Below are positions 1 through 7,469 of a stretch of 23,172 bases of DNA, one piece after another. Every line of letters begins with the position of its first letter. Within the stretch, counting starts at the first letter, position 1. This DNA comes from Methanobacterium sp. Its GTDB lineage: Archaea; Methanobacteriota; Methanobacteria; Methanobacteriales; Methanobacteriaceae. Position numbers and translations under genes: made by a program. The stretch lies in the NCBI GenBank assembly GCA_003151535.1, contig PLXT01000120.1, positions 1 through 23,172 on the forward strand, written 5' to 3'. The notes below the pieces were generated by a model. That model ran no database searches. It had not been told where the DNA came from and saw only the letters and a list, made by a program, of their open reading frames with translations.

Positions 1-23
1 CCATTATTCTCCATCAATTTCAT
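1..23 (-). CDS. start of a gene running off the left edge
   Basis: Only the first eight codons are visible, reading MKLMENN and a partial codon. The ATG at 23-21 is preceded at a spacing of 6 bases by a strong ribosome site (GGAGG). An archaeal promoter box lies about 45 bases upstream of the start. This is therefore very likely a real gene start, but nothing can be said about its product. Confidence 0.6.
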
Positions 24-67
24 AGACAACCTCCTATACATTCATATAATACAGTATGGCCATCATA

Positions 68-81
68 CTATATATAGTTTT
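68..81 (-). promoter_or_regulatory. BRE/TATA box for the gene leaving the left edge
   Basis: On the minus strand this reads AAAACTATATATAG, an A-rich BRE followed by a TATA box. It lies about 45 bases upstream of the ATG at 23. The acs promoter further right has almost the same box (AAAACTATATATG), which supports both. Confidence 0.55.
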
Positions 82-158
82 TATAAATAAGTTATATATG
101 TCCCGTAAAATCCTTTAATCTTCATATTATTTCTGATTTCAATTACCCAAGATTGATT

Positions 159-599
159 ATGATGCGTAATCCCAGTTTCAACAAATAATATGAAGATATT
201 CCCAGTCAAGATTACAATTTTAAAGATTTAAACAAATTAGAAGAATTAAGATATGACGTATTGAAATATAATCCAAATGAAGATTTTATCGATATTTACA
301 ATACATTATTCTCCAATGATGAATACAAAGACATATTAAGAAAGATTCTTGGATCAAACCATTAAATAAATGAGAGAGGGATGCGTGGAGCGTTTCAAAA
401 TAAATATGGTGGTTCATATTACATTGGAATTATTAAAGGTGAAAAAGTTACAGAAGATCAATTATGTGTTAATGAAAAAACAATAGACAAAATTAAACCG
501 CCAATACTACTTGATTAAGATATTCAGAATTATAAAAAAAAGTTTGAAATGATGGTTTTGGCCACATTCGTGAAGGTCCATAGATCAAAGATATTATAA
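159..599 (+). pseudogene. fossil gene interrupted only by in-frame TAA codons
   Basis: One reading frame runs from an ATG at 159 to a TAA at 597-599. It is broken by TAA at 186-188, 363-365 and 516-518 but shows no frameshift. The translated segments look like protein: YEDIPSQDYNFKDLNKLEEL onward, then MRGAFQNKYGGSYYIG, then DIQNYKKKFEMMVLATFVKV. The longest uninterrupted pieces are about 58 and 50 codons. I do not recognise the family. The likeliest reading is a gene inactivated by point mutations, since AAA, GAA and CAA are each one step from TAA in AT-rich DNA. Stop readthrough cannot be excluded from sequence alone. No good ribosome site is seen before the ATG. Confidence 0.5.
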
Positions 600-622
600 G
601 TGTAGTAATATATAAATGAATT

Positions 623-685
623 CATTTACTCATGGATACATGCATTTATTCATACATTTGGATAGTTATGAGATCATTTACTCAT
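623..685. repeat. three short direct repeats, CATTTAYTCAT
   Basis: The 11-mer CATTTACTCAT occurs at 623-633 and 675-685, with a one-base variant CATTTATTCAT at 643-653. They lie just downstream of the fossil gene. Spacing is 20 and 32 bases, so this is not a CRISPR array. It may be a decayed tandem array or chance in AT-rich DNA. Confidence 0.35.
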
Positions 686-811
686 AGGTGCTGTTAATTT
701 GAGAAGTTAATAAAGAATCAAAATTTAAAAAAATTAAAAGAAATGGATAATGCTTTTATTTTGCTTTTCCTTCTCATAGAAGTATCTCAAGGGTTGTCCG
801 TTTGCAATGTT

Positions 812-1168
812 TTATTCTTTTATCCATTTCCATGCAACTTCTATATCAATTGGGTCGAAAAACTTGGCTTCTATTGAATAAAAAGGTTCTACAAGATTTG
901 TTATCCACTTTTCCCAAGTTTTATCCCCAACGACGGCCATTTTATTTATCTTCTTGCGGTATGTACGGCCAAAGTTAAAATCAGCCCCCCATGCATCTAT
1001 ATCTTCCCATTTGAATTGTGTTATATCCATAAGTAGGGAAATTGATCCTTCTTTGTCTATAAGTGCTTGCACTTCGGGTACCAATATTTTATAATCTTCT
1101 TTAGAAATATCTCCTATCATTTTGAATCCCAATATATTTCCTTTACTTTCACTCATTTTTGTAATCAT
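812..1168 (-). CDS. SpoIIAA-like (STAS-fold) protein
   Basis: The 118-residue protein resembles the SpoIIAA-like family (DUF3478, STAS-type fold). It has a short N-terminal strand (GNILGFKMIGDISKEDY), a central segment SISLLMDITQFKWEDIDAW, and the closing acidic/aromatic segment FFDPIDIEVAWKWIKE. The whole length is one domain, as usual for this family. The biochemical role is not settled; a lipid-binding or regulatory role is assumed from the fold. The start ATG at 1168 has a GGAG site 7-8 bases upstream. A short leader reading frame overlaps the start (ATGA). No obvious operon partner follows; downstream DNA is fossil material. Confidence 0.75.
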   Translation of the reverse strand: MITKMSESKGNILGFKMIGDISKEDYKILVPEVQALIDKEGSISLLMDITQFKWEDIDAWGADFNFGRTYRKKINKMAVVGDKTWEKWITNLVEPFYSIEAKFFDPIDIEVAWKWIKE

Positions 1169-1206
1169 TTTTTTTCTCCTTTTATTCTTTTAATTAAAAT
1201 TACCAA
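1165..1206 (-). CDS. possible 13-codon leader ORF coupled to the SpoIIAA-like gene
   Basis: On the minus strand a strong ribosome site (GGAGGTG, 1221-1215) is followed after 8 bases by a TTG that opens a 13-codon frame, MVILIKRIKGEKK. Its TGA stop overlaps the ATG of the next gene as ATGA, the usual form of translational coupling. The frame is too short to judge by coding content, and TTG is a weak start. The strong ribosome site with no other start nearby is the main support. It could instead be the remains of an older upstream start. Confidence 0.35.
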   Translation of the reverse strand: MVILIKRIKGEKK

Positions 1207-1369
1207 CAAACAAACACCTCCAAAATTCCTATTTGACGATTTTGTTCTATTAGACTATTTTTGCCCATTATAATAAATATCTGTACTCACCTGATTCATC
1301 CGGGTCACTATAAACTTAGAATATAATCATTTATCTCTTTTTTTTATTTAACCAATTTTTTATTTTAAT

Positions 1370-1480
1370 TTGAGGCTGTCTCATAATTATTTTCTGCATC
1401 GCTACTTTCTGTTTATTTTAAATTTAAAGGTCTATTTATTCTTATTTTTTTCCATATTTTGATTTATGAGACAGCCTCAA
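1370..1480. mobile_element. MITE-like element with perfect 17-bp terminal inverted repeats
   Basis: TTGAGGCTGTCTCATAA at 1370-1386 is the exact reverse complement of 1464-1480. The 77 bases between them are T-rich and hold no gene. TTTTAA stands at 1363-1368 and again at 1481-1486, one base away from and directly next to the two ends. It is a possible target duplication, but weak because it is AT-only. Ends with GAGGCTGTCTCA are seen in some bacterial and archaeal IS families, so a non-autonomous derivative is likely. No matching end was found next to the transposase at the right edge. The element supplies the stop codon of the old zinc-ribbon reading frame. Confidence 0.75.
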
Positions 1481-1559
1481 TTTTAAAACTTTGTGATTTT
1501 TGGTTTGTTTTTTTCATATTTGCGTTACAATAAGGGCAGTTTGTTGAAGCTTCAATATT
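1464..1559 (-). pseudogene. in-frame tail of the zinc-ribbon gene, ending inside the MITE
   Basis: After the TAA at 1562-1560 the same frame stays open for 31 codons. It reads NIEASTNCPYCNANMKKTNQ and then KSQSFKIEAVS, closing at the TAA formed by the MITE inverted repeat. The CPYC pair would complete the second zinc ribbon of the upstream gene. The last few residues are encoded by the MITE end, so the original C-terminus was replaced by the insertion. Confidence 0.5.
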
Positions 1560-1745
1560 TTATCTTCCACATATGGGGCAAATAGTACTTAATGAGACTT
1601 CTTCCCAATCAACACCTACCATATCTTTATTTTCAGCAAATTTTATATGTCCTCCACAATTACAAGTGGGATTTAAATCATCTGGAGATTCACCTGGTTG
1701 AAGTTTATAATGTTTTCCACATTTCTCACAAATCATTACCACCAT
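1560..1745 (-). CDS. small zinc-ribbon protein, C-terminally shortened
   Basis: The 61-residue protein has cysteine pairs C6/C9, C28/C30 and C56/C59. The first block, ICEKCGKHYKLQPGES...CNCGG, is a compact metal-binding domain that recurs in the broken gene at 7404-8108. The ATG at 1745 has a strong GGAGGG ribosome site 8 bases upstream. The gene ends at a TAA directly after CPICGR, which leaves the second ribbon with only half of its cysteines. The frame continues past the stop with NIEASTNCPYCNAN, exactly the missing half of a CPxCG...CPYC ribbon. So this is either a gene truncated by a nonsense mutation or one whose stop is read through. The function is unknown; protein-protein or nucleic-acid binding is typical of such ribbons. 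Confidence 0.65.
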   Translation of the reverse strand: MVVMICEKCGKHYKLQPGESPDDLNPTCNCGGHIKFAENKDMVGVDWEEVSLSTICPICGR

Positions 1746-1849
1746 TATAATTACCCTCCATAAAAAAGTTACCTAAGAGGTTATAAAATTATTTTTATCC
1801 ATTTGAACTGTACATTTTAAAATATTAATGAAATAAAAATATTTTTGAA

Positions 1850-2623
1850 TTAAATTAGTTCTGTTACATCGAAGTTTACACCAATCATACGTGTTGGTTG
1901 ATCTTCTTTATTGTAGGTTATCATTGCTTGTGCTTTAATCCAGTGTATTGATTTATCTGGCCAAATTATCCTAAAAAAGTCAGCCCAATCTTTATGGTTT
2001 TTTATAGATCTTTTTTGTTCGTCTTTCACACGTTCTCTATCTTCAGGATATATTAGTTCTATCCAATTTTCGTATTTATCTTTAAAACTTCCTGATGTTA
2101 AGCCATAAATTTTATCCAGTTCATCTGTCCATATAATCTCATCAGTTTTTATGTTCCAGTCGAAAGTTCCTATTCCTCCGGCTTTTTGAGCTAAATGGAA
2201 TCTATCATCTGATTCATTTAATTCCTTTTCGATACGTTTACGTTCAATTGCATAAGTAATAGAACTGATCAGTTGTTTGTTATTAAATTCTCCTTTCACT
2301 AAATAATCTTGAGCACCACGACCTACTGCACTTACAGCAAAAATATCATCTTTAAGGCCAGTAAGTACTATTATTGGAATATTTGTTGCATTATACTTCA
2401 TAATATTGAAAGTGTCTATTCCATTACTATCAGGTAAACAAAGATCCAGAAGTATCACATCAAAACTATCTTTAACCAAGAATTTAAGACCGTCATCCAA
2501 TCGAGCAGCATTCGTTACTTCAAAATGAATTAATTCACTATCATCAAGCATTTCCCGTATCAATACTGTGTCTCCAGGATTATCTTCTATCAGAAGAACT
2601 TTAATTTTGTTATAGTTTTCCAT
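1850..2623 (-). CDS. response regulator: REC receiver plus PAS domain, no output domain
   Basis: Residues about 6-125 form a receiver domain. It has the acidic pair E13/D14, the phospho-acceptor D60 in LLDLCLPD, T88 and K110 (QDYLVKG). A short helix (IERKRIEKELNESDDRF) leads into a PAS domain of the PAC/PAS_3 type at about 140-257, with WTDELDKIYGL and IYPEDRERV and ending GVNFDVTELI. The protein stops right after the PAS core, where relatives commonly continue into a histidine kinase. No kinase remnant is seen downstream. It probably takes phosphate from a separate kinase and passes the signal by protein contact. Only a weak ribosome site (GAGAT) precedes the ATG. The gene is alone in a region with about 310 bases of non-coding DNA upstream. 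Confidence 0.85.
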   Translation of the reverse strand: MENYNKIKVLLIEDNPGDTVLIREMLDDSELIHFEVTNAARLDDGLKFLVKDSFDVILLDLCLPDSNGIDTFNIMKYNATNIPIIVLTGLKDDIFAVSAVGRGAQDYLVKGEFNNKQLISSITYAIERKRIEKELNESDDRFHLAQKAGGIGTFDWNIKTDEIIWTDELDKIYGLTSGSFKDKYENWIELIYPEDRERVKDEQKRSIKNHKDWADFFRIIWPDKSIHWIKAQAMITYNKEDQPTRMIGVNFDVTELI

Positions 2624-2828
2624 TTTTTTTACAAATCTCTATCTATTCCCATAAAATTGTTGTTAGCGCAAACATATCATTGGAGGGTTGGGAAATATTC
2701 TGATTATTCCTGCTTTATTTGGGTATGAATACAAAAACTAAGCCTTAAAATCTGTTTAGAATAATCATTTTAATTTTCATTATTTATCTGCTAATTATTT
2801 TATCCTCACAATGAATATTGAAGTTTTC

Positions 2829-2848
2829 CATTTACATCGTTGTAAATG
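2829..2848. other. stem-loop between the regulator and the radical SAM genes
   Basis: CATTTACA and TGTAAATG form a perfect 8-bp stem around a 4-base loop (TCGT), with T/A flanks that extend it after one mismatch. It sits about 90 bases past the stop of the radical SAM gene and about 205 bases before the regulator start. It may be a terminator hairpin or a protein-binding palindrome; no U-tract follows on the minus strand. The rest of 2624-2935 shows no gene. Confidence 0.35.
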
Positions 2849-2935
2849 AAAAGTTTTTAATAATTATTTTCAATTTCCTAATTTAACACTTTAAAATCAA
2901 AGGTAAATTTAAATAGGTGGGGATTGATATTTTTT

Positions 2936-4357
2936 TCATTCTAGGCTTTGATACCATCCTTTGCCTGTACTGCCCCGAATTTTGGGAAGTATAAAGCTTC
3001 TTAATATAATGTTCATTATGACCTTGAACATATGACGGTGTTCAAGAAGATATTTCGGTCTGGCGTAAAATTTTAAGTATGCTGTGGCTAGCTTGTATTC
3101 TACCATACTTTTACTGAGCCCTAATTTTTCATATTTAATAACTGATTTTAAGACAGTGTATTGATCCCAATTTTCAGTATCAATCAGGTTTTTTTCCTTT
3201 AGTTCGTGATATATAGGTGTACCCGGGAATGGCGTTAATATGGAGAATTGACTGTAATCGGCATTGAGTTTAATTGAAAAATCAATGGTTTTATCTATTT
3301 CTTCACGGCTTTCGCCAGGGAATCCAAGGATAAAAGAGGTTAAAATATCAACACCTACCTCTTTTGCAACTCTTACAGCATCTTCTGCCTGTTTAATTGT
3401 GATTCCTTTTTTCATTAAGTCTAAAACACGTTGTGAACCAGATTCAACTCCATAGTATAATGTATTTAAACCCGCACTTTTAAGTTTCTCTATAACAGTT
3501 TTATCAACCATATCTACTCTTGAAGAAGCAACAAACCCTATATCTAGTCCCCTATTCCTTATTTCATCTGCTATTAGATTTGCTCGGTTCTTGTTTAGCA
3601 TGAATGTGTCATCCATAAATGCTATGTCTTTAATTTTGTAATTTTCAATGAGTTGTTCAATTTCATTAACCACATTTTCTGGACTTCTGCTTCTGAATTT
3701 CTTACCCATTATTAGGGATGATGAACAGTAACCGCATGAATAAACGCATCCTCTGCTTGTTATCATATCACTAGACAGATTTTGAGTAGTATTATAGGAT
3801 TCAAATGGGACTAAATGCCTTGCTGGGAAAGGTATTGAATCTAAATCTTTTATCAATGGTCTGGGGAGATTTAACTTTATGTGACCAGTTTCTAAATTAT
3901 GATATGCAATTCCCTTAATATCCTCAATCTTTTTATTGTTTACATCGCTGCATTTTTCTACAAGTTCTACTATAGTTCCTTCCCCTTCACCAATAACTAC
4001 TGCATCAAGGGATTCAGAATTTTTTAAGGTTTCAACAGGCATGAAAGTAGGGTGAGGGCCACCTATAACAATCAAAGAGTCCGGCAAAGCATTTTTTACT
4101 AAATTTGAATATTCCAATGCATTTTTTATTGTTGATGTAGTTGCTGTGATGCCCACCACTTTAGGATTAAGTTTTGATATTATTCTAGATACTTTTTCGT
4201 GGCTTAATTTTTCTAAATCATCGTCTATAATTTTAACAGAAAATGAAGCATTTTCAAGGGCCCCACCAAGGTACATGAGATTTAATGGAGGTGTGATAAA
4301 ACCTAAACTATTCTTTACCGCATTTTCATCGTAGGGATTTATTAGTAGCACATCCAT
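2936..4357 (-). CDS. B12-binding-domain radical SAM protein
   Basis: The 473-residue protein has an N-terminal cobalamin-binding Rossmann domain (about 1-140, with GFITPPLNLMYLGG and VIGGPHPTFMP). A radical SAM barrel follows with the cluster motif C204-x3-C208-x2-C211 (GCVYSCGYC). A C-terminal region of about 70 residues closes it. Members of this class methylate unactivated carbons or rearrange rings; the substrate here is unknown. I start it at the ATG at 4357, not the GTG at 4369. A perfect archaeal ribosome site, GGTGAT (4370-4365), made by the last codons of the upstream gene, stands 7 bases before that ATG. The gap to the upstream stop is only 4 bases, so the two genes are surely one operon. 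The end TGA is at 2938-2936. Confidence 0.88.
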   Translation of the reverse strand: MDVLLINPYDENAVKNSLGFITPPLNLMYLGGALENASFSVKIIDDDLEKLSHEKVSRIISKLNPKVVGITATTSTIKNALEYSNLVKNALPDSLIVIGGPHPTFMPVETLKNSESLDAVVIGEGEGTIVELVEKCSDVNNKKIEDIKGIAYHNLETGHIKLNLPRPLIKDLDSIPFPARHLVPFESYNTTQNLSSDMITSRGCVYSCGYCSSSLIMGKKFRSRSPENVVNEIEQLIENYKIKDIAFMDDTFMLNKNRANLIADEIRNRGLDIGFVASSRVDMVDKTVIEKLKSAGLNTLYYGVESGSQRVLDLMKKGITIKQAEDAVRVAKEVGVDILTSFILGFPGESREEIDKTIDFSIKLNADYSQFSILTPFPGTPIYHELKEKNLIDTENWDQYTVLKSVIKYEKLGLSKSMVEYKLATAYLKFYARPKYLLEHRHMFKVIMNIILRSFILPKIRGSTGKGWYQSLE

Positions 4358-4361
4358 TTTT

Positions 4362-5846
4362 TTAATCACCGTTTTTAGCTGTTAAATTTATTAGTAGGTT
4401 GCCGTTTTGGATTTCTTGATAATTTGGTATTTTATTTTTTAGTTCGTTCCATTTGGTTATGTTTCGTATGCATCCTGGATCTGGTGCTTGTATATCATTG
4501 AAGTAAGTGTATGCTCGGGCTCTGCATCCTCCGCAGACATTTTTAGATTCACAGGTTCCACAATTGTTTTCGAGTAAATCTTTATTTCTTAGATTTTTTA
4601 ATAGTGGATTGTTTTTCCAGACTTCTTCGAAGTCGTCATGAAGTAGATTTCCTAGTTTTAGCTCTTCTTCATGTGGGAAAAATACACATGGATAAAGATC
4701 TCCATTGGGTTCTATACTCATATAAAATCTTCCTGCACCACAACCACCTATAAATTCAGCCAACTGCATAACTTTAGAATTTTCATATTCTGGATTGTAA
4801 AAATGTGTAGGGATTATAGAAGATTCAGTTGATTGTAATGACTCTGCGACCATTGCAAATTGTGGTGCTGTTGACAATACATGCATATCGCTTTTCAAAT
4901 TTTCTTTGTAGGCTGTTTTTAACATGTTAAATCTATCTTGTGGTGATATGTCCATTTCACTTATATTTGTGCCATTTCCTGTGGGTATAAAATTGTATAT
5001 CATAAACCAATGTGCACCTATGTTACGGGCTAAATCTATTATTTCTGGTATTTCATTAATATTGTGATTTGTAACGGTTGTTGCAACTTCTACAAACAGA
5101 TCTGCTTTTACACTATTTTTTATGGCTTGAATTGCTTTGTCCCATGAGCCTTCTACACCTCTGAATGAATCATGTGTTTTGGGGTTAAGACCGTCAATAC
5201 TGATTTGTACAAATTCAAGACCTGCGTCAACAAATTTATTAATAATCTTTTCATCTGCAAGTTTATAACCGTTTGTTGCTAATGCCGGATACATTCCCAG
5301 TTCTTTTGTATGTTTTATATATTCGATTATATGGAGATTGGTGGTTGGTTCTCCGCCTGAAAATGCTACTGAAGTAACACCAGCACGTGAAATGGTGTCA
5401 AGACCATTGAGTATCTCTTTTTTTGACAGTTCATTTAAACTCTTTTTCCCTGCATCTTCGTAGCAATGAGCGCATTTCAAGTTACAAGCTCTTGTTATAT
5501 TCCAAACAATTTGGAATGGGGCGCCTGGAACGAATGGTTTTTGAACGCCAAATTGGCCTAAGCCTTTAACAACACTGCTCAATCCCTTTATCCAATATGG
5601 TTCGTTCATAATTTCTTGAAGCTCTTTTTCTGTAGTTCCAAAACTTTTAATACCTTTTTTAATGATAAAAGACAATATCTTTGAAGTTGTTCTACACCTC
5701 ATGCAGGCTTTTTCTCTCTTACCAAATAATAATTCTAATCCAACATCTAACCTATTTGCATTGTCTTTTTCACAGTAATCAAAAGTCCTAGTCAGTACAA
5801 ACTTTGCTAATGGATTGTTCACAACACCTTGAAATGATTTAATCAT
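4362..5846 (-). CDS. radical SAM/SPASM maturase-like protein
   Basis: The 494-residue protein starts with an unusual N-terminal part of about 110 residues carrying C25 and a CMRC pair (C48/C51). The radical SAM core then has C121-x3-C125-x2-C128 (CNLKCAHCY) and the GGEP motif. The C-terminal SPASM domain is rich in cysteine: GGCGAGRFY, LYPC, NNCGTCESKNVCGGCRAR, DPGC. It should bind auxiliary 4Fe-4S clusters. SPASM enzymes modify peptides, proteins or heme-type cofactors; the target here is not evident. No small precursor-peptide gene was found within 400 bases upstream. It is the first gene of a two-gene unit with the B12 radical SAM gene. A short GGAGAT and a GTGAT lie before the ATG, so initiation signals are imperfect. 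Confidence 0.85.
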   Translation of the reverse strand: MIKSFQGVVNNPLAKFVLTRTFDYCEKDNANRLDVGLELLFGKREKACMRCRTTSKILSFIIKKGIKSFGTTEKELQEIMNEPYWIKGLSSVVKGLGQFGVQKPFVPGAPFQIVWNITRACNLKCAHCYEDAGKKSLNELSKKEILNGLDTISRAGVTSVAFSGGEPTTNLHIIEYIKHTKELGMYPALATNGYKLADEKIINKFVDAGLEFVQISIDGLNPKTHDSFRGVEGSWDKAIQAIKNSVKADLFVEVATTVTNHNINEIPEIIDLARNIGAHWFMIYNFIPTGNGTNISEMDISPQDRFNMLKTAYKENLKSDMHVLSTAPQFAMVAESLQSTESSIIPTHFYNPEYENSKVMQLAEFIGGCGAGRFYMSIEPNGDLYPCVFFPHEEELKLGNLLHDDFEEVWKNNPLLKNLRNKDLLENNCGTCESKNVCGGCRARAYTYFNDIQAPDPGCIRNITKWNELKNKIPNYQEIQNGNLLINLTAKNGD

Positions 5847-6237
5847 ATCTCCAATATCACTATTTTGAGTTATAATGATAACCCCCCAATTATTTACCCA
5901 AAAACACAGTAATTTAACTAAATAAATAATTTTTTGAGAATTCTTATTTTTGAAAATATTTATTCCTTAATTCACACTATTTCATCTTAATACATTATAT
6001 TCATGGTATACTAAATAAATTTTACTAAAAAATAGTTTTAACAAATCACTATTGAATGAGTATTCGTAAGATTAACTTTATTAATTACAATATTTTTCCA
6101 ATTCAAAAATAAATTTAGTGAATATAAAATTTTTAAAAAAGTAACATTAATTAGCAAATTTTATTAATTCTTAAATTTATAACAAGTTTCGTAATGTCAT
6201 ATATCTTGGGGGTATAAAACTGGTCAATGGTAGTGAG
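5847..6237. other. AT-rich divergent intergenic region
   Basis: This stretch separates the leftward radical SAM pair from the rightward isochorismatase remnant, so it should hold both promoters. It is almost pure A/T with many TATA-like words, and I cannot single out one box. TATATATCTTGGGGGTATAAAA around 6200-6219 could be the promoter or leader of the rightward gene. I see no small gene or RNA. Confidence 0.4.
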
Positions 6238-6820
6238 TTGGAACTATTAACTGATTCGAATAGTGTTCTGATATTAGTAGATTATCAGCCAATAATGTTT
6301 GAAGGTATTGGATCGGGTGATAGGAACATAATAAAAAATAATGTTATATTCGCTGCTAAAGCTACAACCATTTTAGATGTACCAGTAGTTTTGTCTTCAA
6401 TCAATCCAAGGAGTAATGGAAATGTTTTTCCGGAACTGACAAAAATAATTCCTGAAGTGTTTGATCGAAAAGTACCTATATTTGATGCTTTCGAAGATCA
6501 CAGGACATTCAACGCAGTAAAAAAAAACTAATAGAAATAAAATAGTAATTTCAGGCCTGTGGACAAGTATGAGTTTCACTTATACTGCACTTCATGCCAT
6601 AAGAGGAGGATATGACGTTTATGGATTAATAGAGGCAGCTGGTGATTCTACTGAAGATGCTCATGATATTGGTGTTAAAAGGATGATTCAAGCGGGAGTT
6701 ATACCAGTTACACTAGAATCTTTAGTTTCCGAATGGATGCATGACTGGGACAATACAAAATCGAGTAAATTAGTAAACGAAGTGTATTCCACGTATGTAT
6801 CAATGATAGGTCTTCGATAA
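6238..6820 (+). pseudogene. frameshifted YcaC-like isochorismatase-family hydrolase
   Basis: Two pieces join into one protein of this cysteine hydrolase family. The first has the catalytic aspartate region SVLILVDYQPIMFEGI. After the frameshift, the second has ISGLWTSMSFTYTALHAIRGGY and then DAHDIGVKRMIQAGVIPVT, typical of the YcaC branch. The break lies in a run of nine A (6519-6527); one A fewer would restore the frame and remove the TAA at 6529. In family members the nucleophile is a cysteine, as in GLWTEACV; here the matching site reads GLWTSMSF, with serine. So the gene lacks both an intact frame and the usual nucleophile. The start is uncertain: TTG at 6238 is the best in-frame candidate. 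Homopolymer sequencing error could explain the frameshift but not the missing cysteine. Confidence 0.75.
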
Positions 6821-6824
6821 AAAT

Positions 6825-7127
6825 TTATAATAATTTTAACTCCTTCTTTTTAATGGACGGAACCTGAAAATTCTGATAAATACAAATGAAAGATAAAACC
6901 GTGAAACTTGAATTATTAATGGAGTAATAATTTAGATCTAAGATATATGATTTAAATAAGTGTTCTTTGTCGAATCTAATTTTTTTAAAATCTATTGACT
7001 TTGGAATAGTATTTGCCTGCATACTTAGCATACAATGAAATTTAGTCTTTTTATCTCTATTATTGATGAACCAGTATGTATGACTTATCTGCTCTTCCTG
7101 TCCACTTTGATTATCTATTTTCTTCAT
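6825..7127 (-). CDS. hypothetical protein, doubtful
   Basis: This is a 100-codon frame starting at an ATG with a weak AGGTT site 2 bases upstream. The product starts MKKIDNQSGQEEQISHTYWF, has no recognisable domain, and is rich in I, K, N and S as any frame in this AT-rich DNA would be. It ends within 5 bases of the isochorismatase remnant stop on the other strand. It may be part of the same decayed region as the helicase fragment just upstream on the same strand. Confidence 0.25.
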   Translation of the reverse strand: MKKIDNQSGQEEQISHTYWFINNRDKKTKFHCMLSMQANTIPKSIDFKKIRFDKEHLFKSYILDLNYYSINNSSFTVLSFICIYQNFQVPSIKKKELKLL

Positions 7128-7136
7128 TTAACCTTT

Positions 7137-7469
7137 CTAAAAATCCATAATCATCAAAATACTAAATATTATTAAAAGGTATAACTGTACATTATTTTCC
7201 ATAAACTTATGTGATTCATCCCAAATAATTAATGAACTACCCCATTCTAAAACGTCACGTATGTTAATCAATGCTAACATCATATGATAGTTAGTTATAA
7301 TAACTTTATAATCCATAAAGGTATTGATTTTTTTATTGTACTCACATGAATCCTCGGTTTTACTGTAATGATGTTCACATGGAGTTTTTTTAGTGTGGGT
7401 ACATTAATCTGCTGAAAAACCATCAAAATCTTTACAATTATATTCATTTTTACCTGCAAGTAACAGTAC
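7137..7469 (-). pseudogene. fragment of an XPD/DinG-type Fe-S helicase
   Basis: The frame begins with LLLAGKNEYNC, like the GKxNYxC word that opens the 4Fe-4S domain of XPD/DinG helicases. After an in-frame TAA (7406-7404) it continues with CTHTKKTPCEHHY and DSCEYN, giving further cysteines of the cluster. Then come VIITNYHMML and LIIWDESHKF, matching the 'TNHxLL' and DEAH-box (motif II) segments of that superfamily 2 group. Walker A and the whole C-terminal helicase half are missing. The frame ends at 7137. The fragment is fused in frame to the end of the B-box/HEAT gene, which points to a deletion joining two genes. Confidence 0.6.

Noticed and set aside
623..685. Possible CRISPR-like repeats
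   Set aside because: Only three 11-base copies with spacing of 20 and 32 bases, no spacers of equal length and no cas genes.
1560..1562. Pyrrolysine or other amber recoding in the interrupted frames
   Set aside because: All interrupting codons are TAA, not TAG, and no pyl genes are in the window.
5847..6237. RiPP precursor peptide next to the radical SAM pair
   Set aside because: No frame with a ribosome site or a peptide-like core; the longest ATG frames on the minus strand are only a few codons.
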